Below, one piece after another: positions 36,791 through 49,437 of a DNA stretch of 64,000 nt (the first letter of the stretch is position 1; each line of letters opens with the position of its first letter). This DNA is from Manduca sexta (taxonomy: Eukaryota; Arthropoda; Insecta; Lepidoptera; Sphingidae), in assembly GCF_014839805.1 (NCBI RefSeq), contig NC_051131.1, forward strand, positions 15,364,913-15,428,912. The letters run 5' to 3'. Under the pieces are notes generated by a model, which was not told where the DNA came from, did not search any database, and worked only from the letters and a program-made list of their open reading frames with translations. The position numbers and the translations under genes were made by a program.

Positions 36791-38639
36791 TAAAAATATA
36801 TCAAATATAAGAGGTAAGTTGTGTCGTAGATAGATAGATTGCCAGACAAGACGTAGGTAAGTGTAGGCACCACTAGCAGCGTGGATGTTTATGAGCAGAG
36901 CTGAACAATCATTGGAATTGTAATGATTCAGTTTCCCGATGAACAGTTGTTGTTGGAAGTGATGCGCAGCCAGCAGAAATTAGGTAGAAAATATATAGGC
37001 AATTTATGGAACAGAAACTTTTACGACTAATTGCTCGAGTGTTTTTTAACTAATTTCATGTCTTTTACATGCTGCGCTAAAAGTAGAGGCAAAAAAGGCA
37101 ATACCTAAAAATAATGTTCTAGATACGAAACAATAAAAATATGTACGTATAAGTAATTCCATATTATAATTAATAGGTAGCAACTTGTATATTATGAGTA
37201 ATGCTGGCTATATTTATACATTATTTTAAAATGGACATACCACTACCGCCTCTTATGTAGGTGGGCAAAACGGGACTTAGACGGAGAATGGAGATAGCCT
37301 GACAAAGACGGCCGCCCACTTCATAAATATGACATCAGAATCTAAATATTTATAAGTAGTGAGTGTTATTTATTTTTATAAATCTTACATTTTCAAATTT
37401 ATGCTAGCACATGGGTACTATTTTGTAATTGTGAAGTCTGCTTGTACCTACATATTAGCGTAATTATTGTACAGTGAAAATATATTAATGTGATACCTGT
37501 ACTTTGTAGGTATATTCGGTGAAACCTTTTAAATGTAATTTTAACAGTTTTATAACCGTAAACTGGTAGGCATATCCTTTCGGTATTTTCTTTCAATTGG
37601 GTCGAGAGTAGAGTACCTCTGCATGCCGTCAAACAGCCTAATTGTGACGGCCGACAAATGGTTTCAAAATTTGGATATGAATGAAATTCTTGAAGAAGCG
37701 AAAACTTCAATTTATTACATTTTGCAATTGGAATCATTCTATAATTTAGAATATTTGCCTGCCAAATTAATTATACTGAATTTATTTTGATAACATGTAG
37801 TTTTTACAGCCGTCATAAAGCAGATTTGAGAGCTGTCAACCAAATTTTTCAAATTAATCCAGTTATAATTTTTTTGTATTTAGTTATCGAATTCTAACTT
37901 TTTTTTCAAATCATGCTTTAGAACAAATGTTGTTCAATAATTTTCATTATGTGCTAACAATGAATTTCATAATTATTTACTAAAAAGTATTTATGAAAGA
38001 AAAGTTTGGCATATTTTTGGAACAGTTAATGTTCCAAACTGTTGTTACTTTTATTATGACTAGTTATTGCTTGCGATGCCTCTCGGGAAATATGCTTCTC
38101 GTCAAGGAATAGAATGTTATATACCTTCATGCATTTTTAATATCATAGTAAGTAAGTATTACAACTGTTTAATTACTCATTTTTCGCCTACCGTTATCTC
38201 ACTCTAAGAGGTCCTAAGAGATTTAATTGGATTGATTTAAGAGTTTAATGGACACACCGTGTTAGAAAATCCCACGTGAAGTGTGGCTCGACCTTGAATT
38301 TGAATCTAGGACCTCTCAGTCTACAGCCCTTTACATTTCTGCTAGTCCAGTGACGAGTAACAATATTTGTTTGAAAATGTTATTTGTTTTATAATATTTA
38401 GAATTATTACTTTTTGCACCAGATATTTTTGGAAAATGTATGAAGGTTGCCAATAAACTAATCTTGTCATTTTCGGTAAGTATTACATCTTCTAAAAGAC
38501 TTACATGACTAATTTAAAATAAATTTGTACCCACAACAATTAGACTACATTTTGTATTGCTGACGAAACACCCGGCTGGGTAATGATTAACCGTTAGTGC
38601 CCTTCAAGGCAGTTCTGATCACTGCCTGGTTTTTTTTAG
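36791..38639. other. Intergenic DNA, nothing recognised
   Basis: AT-rich; frames over 100 codons on the minus strand (37399-37737) lack coding composition. Confidence 0.55.
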
Positions 38640-38970
38640 TTACAGACCCCACGGTCCACTCCGAGGGGACGAGCGAACGGGATACTTGGAACCCCCCGGC
38701 TTAACGACTGCAGTGCCCTGAAGGAAGAGAGGAAGAGGAGAAATAGGGGGGGAAAGAAGAGGGAAGAAAGAGAAAGTAATAGTATGGGCGGAGAGAAGAG
38801 GAGGGGAAATGTTCAACGAGTCCCTATTAGACCCCCCATGTGTAGTTGCAACCATGGGGGTATAGACACACTTTCTGTGTGTCTAGGCCCGCGACAAATG
38901 TCCCCCCATGCATGGGCGTGCATTCGGTGTGGAGACCGACCGCACAAGAATTGCCTCGGGGGGGAATATC
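38640..38970 (-). repeat. Unclassified GC/purine-rich repeat, copy 2
   Basis: Opposite orientation to copy 1. Contains a purine tract (38719-38780) and a perfect small hairpin TAGACACAC...GTGTGTCTA (38862-38884). Confidence 0.6.
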
Positions 38971-39293
38971 ACTGACTGGTTAGGATGTCAGTACCGTTCG
39001 CTGCACTTCCATGTCCTGTATAGGTCAAGCGAAGTGTTAAGCATTACTCTTCAGCGGATTAGGATGATATCCGAGAATATTTCGCATCCATCCCTTGGCG
39101 ACAGTGCTGTATCGAGGAAAAATATTATTTAGCAATTGGCGAGATCAGGTTAGAAATCGAAAATTAAATTCCTTCTTCTGAGACCGCTAGTAAGGGCCGT
39201 ATATACTCCTGGTGTAACTGCGCATACGCCGCAGCTATTTGTTAAAACTTGCGACGTATGACTATCGCGCTTGGATCAGAGGTTGCGCAATGA

Positions 39294-39570
39294 AAAAATA
39301 AAAAAAAAAATACTTTATTTATCACGTAGGCGAACAAAGTTGCACTTATAATACGTCAAAACAAAGAATAAGAATAATTATTATTTCTAAACAACTATTA
39401 AAATTACTTATATAACTATGTAATGAAGGATTCTTGTAGCGATTTCTTCAAAGAAGTTTACAATAGTGTCACCAACGCCTGCAAGAAGGAAGTTACAGGG
39501 GATGCCCAGCGCACATTATATAGGATTGGGCGTGCTTTGTCCAAACATCCAACTATCAGCCGTGCTTAAT
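39294..39570 (-). mobile_element. Retroposon 3' end, minus orientation
   Basis: An A-rich start followed by TACTTTATTTATCACGTAGG resembles the 3' end of insect LINEs copied in the minus orientation. Boundaries are unclear and no coding motif was recognised. Confidence 0.3.
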
Positions 39571-39744
39571 GGAGTCCGGCCAAGGCTGTGCAGTTTAACT
39601 TCTGCCATTCGTTGTACCACTGTTGAGTTTTTCTGATGGATCGTTGGCCCACAAGCCGTAGAAGTAGACCACTCAACTGGCAAACATCTTTACGGCTAAT
39701 TCCCGGCTTAAAGACTGTGGCACTTGACGGCTGCCGACGCTGTC

Positions 39745-40197
39745 TTGCTATATATGACAATATATAACGCTTGATATTCGCGTCAGGCAGTGTGATGTGG
39801 GGAGAGCGCTGCGGTCCCTTAGGGTTCCTGAAGCCAGTGGCCTGGATGGTATACCGGCGGTGATATTGAGGGGATGTGCGACCGGATTGTCTCCTGTACT
39901 GAGACGCGTTACGTGAGTAGGTATTGTGCGTGATTCTTGGAGGGTGACCAATCTACAACCGATTCCCAAAAAAAGTGATTGACCCTACTAATTACCGCTC
40001 AATCGCTATAACCTCAGTGATTGCAGTAACGAAGCGGATAATAAACATACAATTGGTAAGCTATATTTTGAAAGATCGCTCATTGATCGGTCAGAGACAA
40101 TACGAATTTCGCCAGAACCGATCTACGGGTGATCTAACGTATGTAGGTACGTCCAGTATCACTGAGGGGAGGCGATTGACAGGCATAGCGAGACTAT
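39745..40197 (+). mobile_element. Jockey-like LINE, left half (reverse transcriptase N-terminal part)
   Basis: Degenerate frames read LRSLRVPEASGLDGIPAVI, then PIPKK, DPTNYRSIAITSVI and RQYEFRQNRSTGDL, the early motifs of jockey/CR1-type reverse transcriptases. Stops are present. It is interrupted at 40197 by the RTE element and resumes at 42758. Confidence 0.85.
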
Positions 40198-42746
40198 CGA
40201 GAAATCACGCTCATCCTTGGAGATTTCAATGCTAAGGTTGGAAACATTGCAGCTGATGATCACATCCGTCAGCACGTGGGTAAACATGGTCTTGGCGAGA
40301 GAAATGAGAGGGGTGAGCGGCTAATAAGCTTCTGTGTAGAGAGAAATCTGAAAATACTAAACACTAACTTTCAGCACCACCCAAGAAGGCCACACATGGA
40401 AGTCTCCAGGTGACCGATATCGCAACCAAATTGACTACATGTTGGTTAGCTGTCGCTGGAAGTCTTCAGTCGATAACAGCAAGACATTTCCCGGAGCGGA
40501 ATGCGGCTCGGACCATAATTTGCTTGCCACGGAATTCGCCCTTCGCATGACACGCAGAGTTTCACAAGTGAAGCCAGTACATCTCAAGATCTCAGAGCAA
40601 AAAGCATTTCAGGATTCCATTGAGATAAAACTAAATGGTCAACCTCTCTCGTTGCAGGATGACGCAAATGCGCAATGGACACAACTCAAGGGTCACCTTA
40701 ATACAGCCTTGAATGAAGCGAGGGCAGTTAAAAAACAGCACAATAAGAAAAAAGGCTACATCTCTAAACCTACCTGGGACCTCATCCAACAGAGAAAAGA
40801 CCTGAAAATGAAAGGACTGCAGAATCCCGAACACGCCCACACGTACTCAATCCTCTGCAAAACTATTGATGCACGATGCCGATCAGACAAAAATAACTAC
40901 ATAATGGGCATCTGCGGAGAGATAGAAGAGCATGCGAAGAGATGTCAAACTGCAGACCTGTTCAAGAAAGTCCGTCTGCTAGGAAAACAGTTCAAACCAA
41001 ATTGCGGATTGGAATTCGATAGACCTAGACCCAGACATCCTTCGCACTGAAGTCATAGCTGCGCTTGCTGATTGGAATTCGATAGACCTAGAACCAGACA
41101 TCCTTCGCACTGAAGTCATAGCTGCGCTTGCGGATTGGAATTCGATAGACCTAGAACCAGACATCCTTCGCACTGAAGTCATAGCTGCGCTTGCGGATTG
41201 GAATTCGATAGACCTAGAACCAGACATCCTTCGCACTGAAGTTATAGCTGCGCTGAAATTGCACCTGCTTTCTTCGGCTTTAGACTTGACAGAATAACTG
41301 TTGATGTCCTTCAATCAATGGGTGACAAAGGAGTTGATGCACTGCATATGATATGCAACACCATCTGGCGTACCGGTATATGGCCCGAAGACTGGACTCA
41401 ATCTGCCGTAATCCCTTTGCACAAGAAAGGTTCTACAAAAAAGTGCGACAACTACAGGACTCTTTCTTTAATATCGCATTCCAGCAAAATCTTGCTCCAC
41501 ATCCTAAACTGTCGCATAAGACACTACCTGGACTGGCAGATCCCAGAGGAAAAAGCAGGATTCGTAAAAGGCAGACACTCGCGAGCATATATTAAACGTC
41601 AGGCAGCTAATCGAGAAAGCGTACGAGTTCAACACCCCCGTTATCATATGTATTTATTTATTTATGGACAACGAGTAGATATGTTTCGTCGACTATAGTA
41701 AGGCGTTTGACTGTGTAAGCTGGTCGATATTGTGTTGTGTTTTGGCGGAGCTGGGCATACCTCCACATCTGGTCACGCTCCTTGAAGCCTTGTATCGCAA
41801 AAGCCAAGGTTCACACTACAACATCCAAACCATTTGAATTCCAAAAAGGAGTGAGACAAGGCTGTATACTGTCCCCCATTCTGTTTAATGGATATGGGGA
41901 GCATATAATCAGGCAAACTATGAACGGCGGGCAAGGAGGAGTCAGCGTGGGTGGAGTGAAGATCACGAACCTACGATACGCTGATGACACCACTCTACTT
42001 GCCACCTCAGAGGCCGAAATGTCATTGCTGCTGGACCGAATGGAACAAATAAGTGGAGAACTAGGCTTACAAATAAACAGGAACAAGACCAAAGATCATG
42101 GTGGTTGATAGGACACATAAACTGCAGCTCACCGGGGCGCTAAGTATTGAAAAAGTGGACCAATTTATTTACTTGGGCTCCAGTATATCTAAGACCGATA
42201 CTTGTGAGTCAGAAATCCAACGCAGAATTGGAATGGCAAAAGGCGCTATTGGCCAACTAAAGGGAATATGGAAGGACAGGAAGATCCGAAATAAGACCAA
42301 ACAACAACTGGTTCGAACATTAGTATTCTCCATATTTCTTTACGGAGCGCGAGGTAACGCATTGACGCCTTTGAAATGTGGTGCTGGAGAAGAATGTTGC
42401 GCATCCCCTGGACAGCCAATCTTACTAACGTGTCGATACTAAAGGAGCTCAACTAGGCTTTCGACCATCTGCCTGAAACGAGTCCTTGAGTATTTCGGCT
42501 ATATTGCCCGGAAGAATGGTGCCAATCTTGAGAAGATCGTTATTACCGGCAAAAATCAGGGTAAAAGATCTCGAGGGCGAAATCCGTTGCGCTGGTCGGA
42601 CCAAATCCGCTCCGCTCTTGACAGCAACATGTACGAAGCAATCCACGTTGCAGAGAACCGGCACCATTGGCGCAGTATAGTCCGGAATAAAACGATCCGT
42701 GTAGGTCACGACCCTCAGCATTGAGGACATCGACGCAAGAAGAAGA
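40198..42746 (+). mobile_element. RTE-clade LINE, 5'-truncated and frameshifted
   Basis: Fragments in order: endonuclease core ILGDFNAKVG (about 40209-40250), GKHGLGERNERGERLISF, then RNQIDYM and GSDHNLLA (about 40420-40535). Reverse transcriptase follows: WPEDWTQSAVIPLHKKG (about 41380-41435), SLISHSSKIL, GVRQGCILSPILFN (about 41848-41890), LRYADDTTLL (YADD codons 41977-41988), FIYLGSSIS, and a C-terminal LEYFGYIARKNG-like part. These are RTE/BovB-type blocks. Several frame changes mean no intact ORF. The 3' end is a short AAG-rich tail. The element is bounded by an 11-bp target duplication AGCGAGACTAT at 40187-40197 and 42747-42757. It is about 2.55 kb, shorter than usual, lacking the N-terminus of the endonuclease. 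Confidence 0.9.
41007..41254 (+). repeat. 63-bp tandem array (about 4 units) inside the RTE ORF
   Basis: Units start at 41007, 41070, 41133 and 41196, exactly 63 bp apart, nearly identical. Each encodes 21 residues beginning DWNSIDLEPDILRTEV, in the frame linking endonuclease and reverse transcriptase. Related RTE elements appear to carry this segment (EP.IL..EV..AL) once. Confidence 0.95.
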
Positions 42747-42757
42747 AGCGAGACTAT

Positions 42758-43860
42758 AGCTCTGAGCCTCGACATAGCTAAGGCTTTTGATAGGGTTCGG
42801 CATCATATTCTTTCTAAGCTTCTGGCAAACAATTTATTCGATATTTGTGTACGAGGGCGTTTGGCATTCTGCATGGGCCCAGATTGCGTGTCGACGCTTG
42901 GGAGCTCATGACTGTAAATGCCAAAGTTTAGGAAGGGGGTACAAGAGTTGCCACTCAGTGGACTTCATTTCTATATCGGGTTCCAAGAACCTGTTTGATT
43001 TTAATGCCAAGAGAACTTAGATAACTAGGTTTACGCGCAAAATATTCCTGTTTTCTTCTCTGCACTATCTTAAGGGTGTTCACTTCTTATTGCGCAATGA
43101 CTTGAGTGTCCTTCGTGTGGATATCCGTTGTGTTGTAAATTAAAAAGCAATTACGTCGAATACATAATGTCTGCCACATCACATAGAGATGAAATCTTGA
43201 ATATGGTGCGTCGTTTTTTACGCTCGGTCACCTTGATCGCTTCCACAAAGCGAAGGTACGGCCAGGTGTGAAGTAAACTTGAACCTCTGGAACGGTTCCG
43301 CTCAATATTTGTTTGATGCCTTAAATGGCTTGCAGGCACTGGCCATCCACATTGTAAATGATGCAGACGTGCGACGAGCGACTTGGGAGTGTCTACAGTT
43401 GCGGAGAAACGTTGCTTGTCTAAGCGTCTACCGTCTGCATCATGCTGTATTATCTGAGGAATTGTATCAACTGATCCCCTCCTCTCCTTTTTTAGGTACA
43501 ACCAACGTGCTGGCATACGAAGGCACAACTTAATGGTGAAAACCTTGACGACCTGAACCAATACGTTCGCTATCTCTATCCTTTGCCGCACCATTAGGCT
43601 TTGAAATAGTTTGCCGGTGCGCTTATTCCCTCCTTCCGATAATTATGGGTATCCTATACTCTCCGAGCTTCACCTTTCGGCATGGGCGCCGAATGCGGGT
43701 ACAAGCAAGGGCACGCGCACCCCCTGCCTAGAAATAAATCACAAAAAATATAAGGCACTGAATCAATCTGCAACAATGGGAACTGTCGACCATATAGATT
43801 TTATTGTGATAAAGCATTTTCAAAAACCTCGTGATATGAATTGAAAAAAAAAAAAAAAAA
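42758..43860 (+). mobile_element. Jockey-like LINE, right half
   Basis: Joining the target site across the RTE gives a continuous frame ...EAIDRHSETIALSLDIAKA.., then FDRVRHH at 42790. After degenerate sequence, 43279-43500 encodes LWNGSAQYLFDALNGLQAL..., LQLRRNVACLSVYRL and EELYQLIPSSPFL, the C-terminal domain of jockey-type polymerases. A run of 17 or so As at 43844-43860 is probably the poly(A) tail. Frames are broken. Confidence 0.8.
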
Positions 43861-43919
43861 CTTAAATTGATATTATGTAATATAGAGAGTACGTGCAGAT
43901 GCACTTCCCTAAAACTAAT

Positions 43920-44030
43920 CTTGGCGGCGCCCATGCCGCTCGGTGTCATAAAATTTGTGCCAATTCTGACCTTGGTTTAAAGGAGTTGTAGTAGCGGGTA
44001 TGAGGACGGGAAAGTCGCTACATTCTGGGT
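43920..44030 (+). repeat. Second copy of the 31.1-kb repeat
   Basis: GGTGTCATAAAATTTGTGCC, GGAGTTGTAGTAGCGGGTATG and GACGGGAAAGTCGCTACATT in the same order as at 31.13-31.22 kb. Lies just after the jockey-like poly(A). Confidence 0.5.
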
Positions 44031-46304
44031 CCTTCCGCCGTAGCGTGAAGATGGCATTATTATGTCTAATGGCATAAGGTAACCGTCTTTTGTCATTCGA
44101 TACTCTTTAAGACAGCATTCCGCTTAGCACCAGGTGCATTGCAGTCACTTTGACGCGCAAAAATAAATAATAATAACAATAATAAGTTTGTTAATCGCTT
44201 ACACAGGGCATTCTTTTCTATTCAGCGTATAATATGGGCGCGTCCAGGTTTCAAGTTGCAGCTCACAAACGTATATAGGTGGGTCCAGTAAACGACACAA
44301 GTCATGAACACAAACAGCAGTGGGGGCCAGCTAACATATACCTACATAAAAATTGGGCGGAAGTGTAAACGAATAATTTGACAACGAGCAACGATAAATC
44401 CCGGGAGGGAGGGACGGGGGCTATCTTTGGGGATTCACAATTTGAGTCTGTAATTTTTGTCTAGTCCATGAAATTCTATGTAACTGCGCTTTTAGTTAGT
44501 AGAATCATACTTATTATAAGTAGGTTATATTCCCTATCTTTCGTTAAGGGTAATACAGTGCGATGTTCTGATACAAGTAAGTAACTCCTTTCTTGTGTTT
44601 CTTAGAACTGCAGTGATTGTAACACGACCGGTATTTTGAAGGTCAGACAATGTTGATGATCTTATAGTTTCCAGCTTTTTCTGTAATGTTTGACGTTCTA
44701 TGTCATAGTCGTTATATTTTATATTAAGAATGTGGTAAAGTATTATGTAACTTCCATTCAAAACAACGTGGAATGCCAACCGTGGAAGTCGATTTATGAT
44801 AAAGGTTCTAGAAAAAGGCTTTTGGTACTTCACGATCCAACCTGAAACGTTACTATCTCCAAGGATTACTGATTATGTTTTAAATAAGTGGGAGTTAGGG
44901 ATAGCGATATGACTTCGCTTCAGGAACATTCTGACAAATGTGTTTAAACATCTGGTGCCTTGGAGTCACCAATCTGTTCTGAGTGAAGAGTAAGACGTGC
45001 AGCTTTATATAAGTATTTATGTAAAAAATATTAATAGTGTGTTGTCGGCTCATCCTGCGCCAGAGAGACCTAATGTTTTATTTTATAAAATATTTTAAAA
45101 GTTTGAGGGAAAATGAGTAGGCGCCAATCAAAGCGGACATATGAAGCGACATTTAGCCCGTCTCAATTTCTTTTTCACTGATTACACAGTTGAATTGCTT
45201 ACTTTTCATGCTTTTGTTATACTTGAACGGTTTTGCAAGGTTCCTTGCGGTTTATGTACAAGACGTTTTGTGAAGTGATTTCATATAATATGTAAAGGGT
45301 ATATATAATATGTTAAAAGCTCTTTCTTTTGGAACAGTTATAAAGTAATATTATTGGTAGGAATATTTGTTTTTTAACTTTAAAATAAATGCGCGACGAG
45401 CGAAAGTTGGTCTGTTATGTTTTCGTGAATATACTACTGAACCGATTTTGATGAATGGAATATGTGTTTGTACAAAGTAAGATAGATGAGAATACCTTAT
45501 GATTTTAATACCTAAATGAAGCAATCAACTAAGTTTACCTATGTATAGGTATAATAATACGTGAAGAAAAAATTGAGTACTTACCCCTTTTTATGCTCAT
45601 TACGCGCATGGACCATTGTGAGATTTGGCATAAAACATTATATTATAATAGAATAGGAATACAGAAAAATGAATCTATAAATGTGTTACAATAAATCTAT
45701 TAAATTCAAAGGTAATTTCTTTGTTGAGATTATGTCAAAGGGTAATTTTACAAAATTATTTAATGTGAACACCAAGTAGACAAATACTAATTACTTACTT
45801 ACTAATTACCCTTATTTCACAAATTTCGACCACTGAACGGCCAGTATTAAAATAAATAGTAAATACTTTTTGCAGACAACAAAATATGGTACCTACACAG
45901 ATTATATTATGGTGGCGGATTAACACAATAGATTATTTTTATCGTACGATCTTTATTTATTGTACGATTTTATTTAATAGATGGCGCTGGCGTCATGCAA
46001 ATAGTGTTTCTACCGTGATTTAGACCTTTGGAGGTAGGAAATAATACCTCCATGGTAAGATCTCCTAATGGATATGAATGGAATATTTTGGTATATTAGT
46101 AGACCTAGTCCGACATTAACATAATACGCTACTATTTAACCTGGTATAGTTAAAATTTCGTCATATTAAATTTTAAAGGCCGAAATATCCATGATTATTA
46201 ATTATTTTTACGTTTTTCTTTCAACTGCGAGAACTAATCACTAACTAGACGTGAATTTAAATTCTTTACTTGCCAATACTTGTTTAGTTACCCAGATTAA
46301 AGCC

Positions 46305-46396
46305 GAAACAAAATGTATGAAAATGGACCTTGAGCTACCACCTTAAAGGTGAAACAAAATGTATGAAAATGGACCTTGAGGTATCGCCTTATTACT
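46305..46396 (+). repeat. 46-bp tandem duplication
   Basis: GAAACAAAATGTATGAAAATG and GACCTTGAG occur at 46305 and again at 46351; the remainder of each unit is diverged. Confidence 0.8.
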
Positions 46397-46599
46397 AACG
46401 TATGAAACGAAACGTTTTATTTTTTCATTTACAGTAGCAGTATAATTTGTACATTATCTAAAATCACAGAAAGGCATTTTATTTGTAAAAATACAAATTA
46501 GTAAGCCGACTAGCCGCGACACTGGTTGGAGCTTGACTAAATGAATGTCGGGCAATTACCTTGCTTTCGTCTCACCACTATTGAGCTCGGACAACGTAT

Positions 46600-46712
46600 A
46601 TATGTTAATAAAAAAATTAGGTATAAGCTATTTTATATCCCGGTAAAATATATGGTGGGTCTTTTATTCCGGAAAACACTTTCACGCAGGTGGAGCCGCG
46701 AGCAAAAAGTAG
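46600..46712 (+). mobile_element. Helitron tail remnant
   Basis: CACGCAGGTGGAGCCGCGAGC followed by AAAAAGTAGT at the right end; the 5' end is not recognisable. Confidence 0.45.
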
Positions 46713-47459
46713 TATTTGTTAAAAGTAAAAAACAAAAGTGTGTCAAATACTCTATTATACATTTATAATAAATGCGGATAACTACTAGATACATTTATTT
46801 GCAGGCTGCAGCATAGGACGGGATAGGATTAAATGAATCAATTTGTATCAAAGTATTTGCACTTTAAGTTAGAATTAAAAACATTACCAAACAATTATTT
46901 GGCTTTGGTCGATTTATGTGATTCCTATAAGCGAGCAGTGATTGCTAAAATCTTACGGAACCATTTTATTTGCTTAATACTGACACACAAATCAAAACTG
47001 AAAGTAACAAATTGAATAGTCCCGCTACTTACTCGCGCGCTGTTTTTTCTATCCAACTGCTGTGCTGTTGGATTCATTACTCGTGTTCGTTTCGTTATAT
47101 TCTTGCCATTGAACGTCAGTCGACGGTAACCGTGCACTCCAATCGTTTGTTGTGCTATTGTGTTGCCGCTAAGTCTGCCCAAGCGTAGACTTTATGAAGT
47201 TCACAAAATTTTCTAGCATCAAATGTTTCCTTTATTAAATTAATACGCATTAATTTTGCACTAATATTACCAACGAGGAAACGATATGATTACAGTATTA
47301 TTAGTCGCTCTGACAGACCGAATATATGAACTGTCATTGACGAGAGCAGTCATCCTTTCAGTGTGTGTTTGACACAAAACGTGATAGTGTCATCCTGTGA
47401 TCTCAGAACTAACTAAGCAGTGTGCGAAAATTGTAAAGAAATCGTTGAAAAGTGTTATT

Positions 47460-47814
47460 GTGATAATTCATTAGTGTGTAAGAACTAAAGTGATATTCGT
47501 GATTGGTATATACGCTGTATTCACCGGCAGAGCCAATGTTATTTTAAGGTTTGTAGATCTATAAAAAAAAGCTATTTGTATGAAATCTGTAGGAATACTC
47601 CATATAAATGTCTAGAACAGCTGGGTGTGTTGTTTGTCACTGACGTTACGCCATGTGTGGGCAAATCGGCTAAGTGTGGGTTTTACTCGATTGGATTCGT
47701 AAGTCTATCAAAGTCATAATGACTACTGATTATGGAGTTTATGCACGACCGTGTTAGTCACTGTACAGATTATATTTTGATGATCAAACCCTAAGCAATA
47801 TTTCGTCTATGAAG
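47460..47814 (+). other. mrj: Probable 5' untranslated exon of mrj
   Basis: A strong donor (ATGAAG|GTAAGT, GT at 47815-47816) faces the acceptor at 49405-49406 that opens the ATG exon. The left limit is a guess; a TCAGT initiator-like pentamer occurs at 47358-47362. The exon ends with an out-of-frame ATG (47809-47811) that would open a short upstream frame across the splice. Confidence 0.45.
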
Positions 47815-49437
47815 GTAAGTAGTGATTTTATTTATTATGTACTTACTTATTTGGTAATTTGTCCGAAAAAATCTATGGTCCCTATACTTACCTAATACTA
47901 TGATATTATTTGGAATCCCAAAGATTGCTTGGTTACCTAGTAATGATTTATAATGGTTTCCCTTATTACATATTATGTACTTATAGTAATTATGACCAAA
48001 AAAATGTATTGCTTGTGAATAACTTAATACGTAGCTATCTACGTTTGGTGAAGGTTACTACAGAACATTCGCATTCTGTCATTGGCTGCTTTAAAATACT
48101 GTGCACTCACCACTGTGCATACCCTTTTTGTATTTATGAAAGAAAACAATCTACACAGTGTTACAAATCATTAAATTGTGTTTTCCTCTGCTTGGTTTTG
48201 ACATAGATATTTCCCTAAACAAAAAGCCAAAACACAATAACCACTCCGCTCTCCTCCCCCTTCGACTTCACCTCCTTTTTCTTCCTCACTGAACTAAGGC
48301 CGAGCTTATACATACGGAATTGTATGCTGAATTCAGAAACGGAATCCAGAATCTGAAATTAGAACGCTTTTTATCCAATACAATATGGCTTTACATCATA
48401 TTGGTTAGGTTTTAGTTATATAAAATACTCTTGTATTTCCAGCTTTACAACGTGCGGTCGGACAAAATACAACCTACGGCAATAATAAGAGATGGCGCTG
48501 TAGTAGTTGACGTTTATCGATGTTCCGTGAATGTACATTGTTTGTTTTCCAGTTTTTTTGACGTTTGATATAGAGATTGTGGAATAAAAAAAATAAATTG
48601 CAACAGTTCCATTTCACCGTATTTTGATAAATTACAGTCTAAACCCTGAGTGAGTAATTTGATTATCACATTTTAATGATACCGAAGCATATTTGTGACG
48701 AATTTTATATCACACTAAATCTATCAATATTTTGCTAACTATTCTGATTGAAAACTTGAAATACCGATTTATTACCCGATGTCTTAACACTAGATTCAAC
48801 CAATTTAAAAGCTTAGGTAGATCATAAACATTATGTATTTCATAAATCCATTCTGTAGTAATGTAACTTATACTTTTATAAGTAAGCATATTGCTACGAA
48901 AATAACGGCACTCTTTGTACTTGAAAAACTGACTTAGAATAATATTAGCAAATGTCTTGCCGACTAAGGTTGTAAAATGGTAATGCGTATTAATAATTAC
49001 ATTACCCGGCGGACGCGTGTGCTCATGCAACCTTAGCACAGCTAGATAGTTCTTTGCATATGGGCAACAGTGACAGCTGTATTCTTGCAATTAAAATTAA
49101 GCTTGTATACGGTGTATTTATTTATTTCTGTGGACCTTCAGATATACGCTAAAAAGCTAAAAGTGTGTGTTGAATAATATTTGTTTACAGGAGACATTCA
49201 TATACATATAGCTAAACATTCTTTGTTTTACTTTTATTTATTTATGTGGTCAATGTGCTTTTGGTTTATTGATCATTTAGCATAGTTTGTATAGATGTTC
49301 CTATTTGTGGCATACAAACCAGTAGTAAATATTTACATACTATAAGGTACAAATAGATTTGGGTTTCTTATGCAATATTTGTTAATTAATCTTTGTACAC
49401 TTTCAGGTTTCCTTGCACCCCTTAAGGGAGAGTAGAT

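Larger units (their letters stand above)
44031..47459. other. Intergenic DNA upstream of mrj
   Basis: Holds a Helitron tail (46.6 kb) and a tandem duplication (46.3 kb). The last 500 bases (47000-47459) are less AT-rich and may include the mrj promoter, but no core element is decisive. Confidence 0.5.

Noticed and set aside
40979..41314. 111-codon minus-strand frame with repeated SGSRSIEFQSASAAM
   Set aside because: Antisense shadow of the 63-bp array in the RTE ORF.
48710..49090. 126-codon minus-strand frame in the first mrj intron
   Set aside because: AT-biased codons, no motif and no splice signals; probably chance.
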